58,968 nt of DNA from an uncultured Bacteroidales bacterium. Its GTDB lineage: Bacteria; Bacteroidota; Bacteroidia; Bacteroidales; F082. Of this stretch, positions 58,483 through 58,968 are shown in pieces (the stretch's first letter is position 1; the number at the start of each line of letters is the position of its first letter). The stretch lies in the NCBI GenBank assembly GCA_947304185.1, contig CAMZAM010000015.1:1-58968 (forward strand). The letters run 5' to 3'. The notes below the pieces were generated by a model. It did no database searches and was not told the origin of the DNA. It worked only from the letters and a program-made list of their open reading frames with translations. The translations under genes were made by a program, and so were the position numbers.

Positions 58483-58968
58483 ATGGAAACAACCATTTAT
58501 AGGATTTCAGAGATAGGTGAGGTAATAGGAGGAGGAACCCCATCAACAGAAAACCCAGATTATTGGGATGGTGCGATTCCGTGGATTTCCCCTAAAGACC
58601 TTACAGGATATAATTCCACATATATCTCTCGTGGAGAAAAGAATATTACAGAAAAAGGATTAAACAAATCTGGGACAAGATTGCTTCCTCAAAACACTGT
58701 TCTATTTACATCAAGGGCACCTATTGGCTATGTGGCATTGGCCGCAAATCCGATTTGTACTAATCAGGGATTTAAGAGTGTTGTTTGCGATGAATCTAAG
58801 ATTGTACCGTTGTTCTTATATTATTATCTCAAAGCTAATCTGGATTATATCAAACTCTTCGGTACTGGAGCCACATTCCCTGAAATATCGGGGAGTTCAA
58901 TGAAAAAAATCAAGATTAACATTTTTTCTAACACTAACTACCAGCGCCGCATAGCCTCCATCCTTTCC
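58483..58968 (+). CDS. hsdS: Type I restriction-modification specificity subunit, partial
   Basis: The frame is open from ATG 58483 to the window edge, 162 codons. It starts METTIYRISEIGEVIGGGTPSTENPDYW and has the first target-recognition domain signatures PWISPKDLT, LLPQNTVLFTSRAPIGYVAL, NQGFKSVV, FLYYYLKANLD and GATFPEISGSSMKKIKI, followed by the start of the conserved central helix region (YQRRIASILS). This gives one half-site of the DNA target; the second domain lies outside the window. AT-rich again, in contrast with the 3' part of hsdM. Confidence 0.93.
   Translation, partial: METTIYRISEIGEVIGGGTPSTENPDYWDGAIPWISPKDLTGYNSTYISRGEKNITEKGLNKSGTRLLPQNTVLFTSRAPIGYVALAANPICTNQGFKSVVCDESKIVPLFLYYYLKANLDYIKLFGTGATFPEISGSSMKKIKINIFSNTNYQRRIASILS

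Noticed and set aside
57296..58546. 416-codon minus-strand open frame opposite hsdM
   Set aside because: It is histidine-, leucine- and valine-rich without known motifs and mirrors the GC-rich codons of hsdM; it is a shadow frame.

Overview
The window looks like a chromosomal segment of a Bacteroidota member, most likely an uncultured Bacteroidales. Evidence: promoters of the TAnnTTTG type, almost no Shine-Dalgarno sites, an AmgK-RapZ fusion beside a MurU-like gene, DUF349, a secreted GH2 beta-galactosidase, and a dispersed palindromic repeat beginning GTCATTTCGA that I recognise from Bacteroidetes genomes. Genes are packed tightly, with many 4-22 base overlaps. I found no tRNA, rRNA, CRISPR array or insertion sequence.

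Positions 1-51,500 are mostly core genome. In order: an RND efflux operon (adaptor, pump, outer-membrane channel); dgt and tsaD; a TamB-like protein overlapping an AddA-like helicase-nuclease; a lipoprotein nitroreductase divergent from a sodium symporter-threonine aldolase pair; a coupled operon of membrane Fe-S protein, exported Fe-S aldo-keto reductase and NhaC antiporter; a lipoprotein-membrane protein-ligA operon; beta-galactosidase and a POT peptide transporter; a membrane-anchored AraC regulator; mnmE with a thioredoxin-fold protein; a secreted endonuclease/exonuclease/phosphatase; an operon of AmgK-RapZ fusion kinase, MurU-like nucleotidyltransferase and AddB-like nuclease; DUF349 and aroC; a riboflavin operon (ribD-ribE-ribBA-ribH) behind an FMN riboswitch; and pncB with a CYTH protein.

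From about 51,500 to the right edge the window turns AT-rich and accessory. It opens with a strongly promoted structured RNA of about 125 nt (6S-like candidate). A small putative nuclease/toxin gene follows, whose 3' end lies antisense to the RNA terminator. Next come four RhuM-family genes in tandem: a frameshifted copy, two intact RhuM-PLD-like fusions, and a truncated classical RhuM. A DUF2971-hsdM-hsdS operon (type I restriction-modification) runs off the end. All five toxin-like genes share one promoter design, TTGACA/T-N17-TAnnTTTG. The whole block reads as a defence or conflict island.

The most unusual signals are: (i) a palindromic repeat family that supplies the stop codons of tsaD and ligA and sits in frame inside ribD and the AmgK-RapZ gene; (ii) the tandem, mosaic RhuM-PLD array with individual strong promoters; (iii) the structured RNA; (iv) a 77-bp near-perfect palindrome between divergent promoters upstream of the symporter gene. 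All functional names rest on reading motifs in the translated sequence; no database search was possible.
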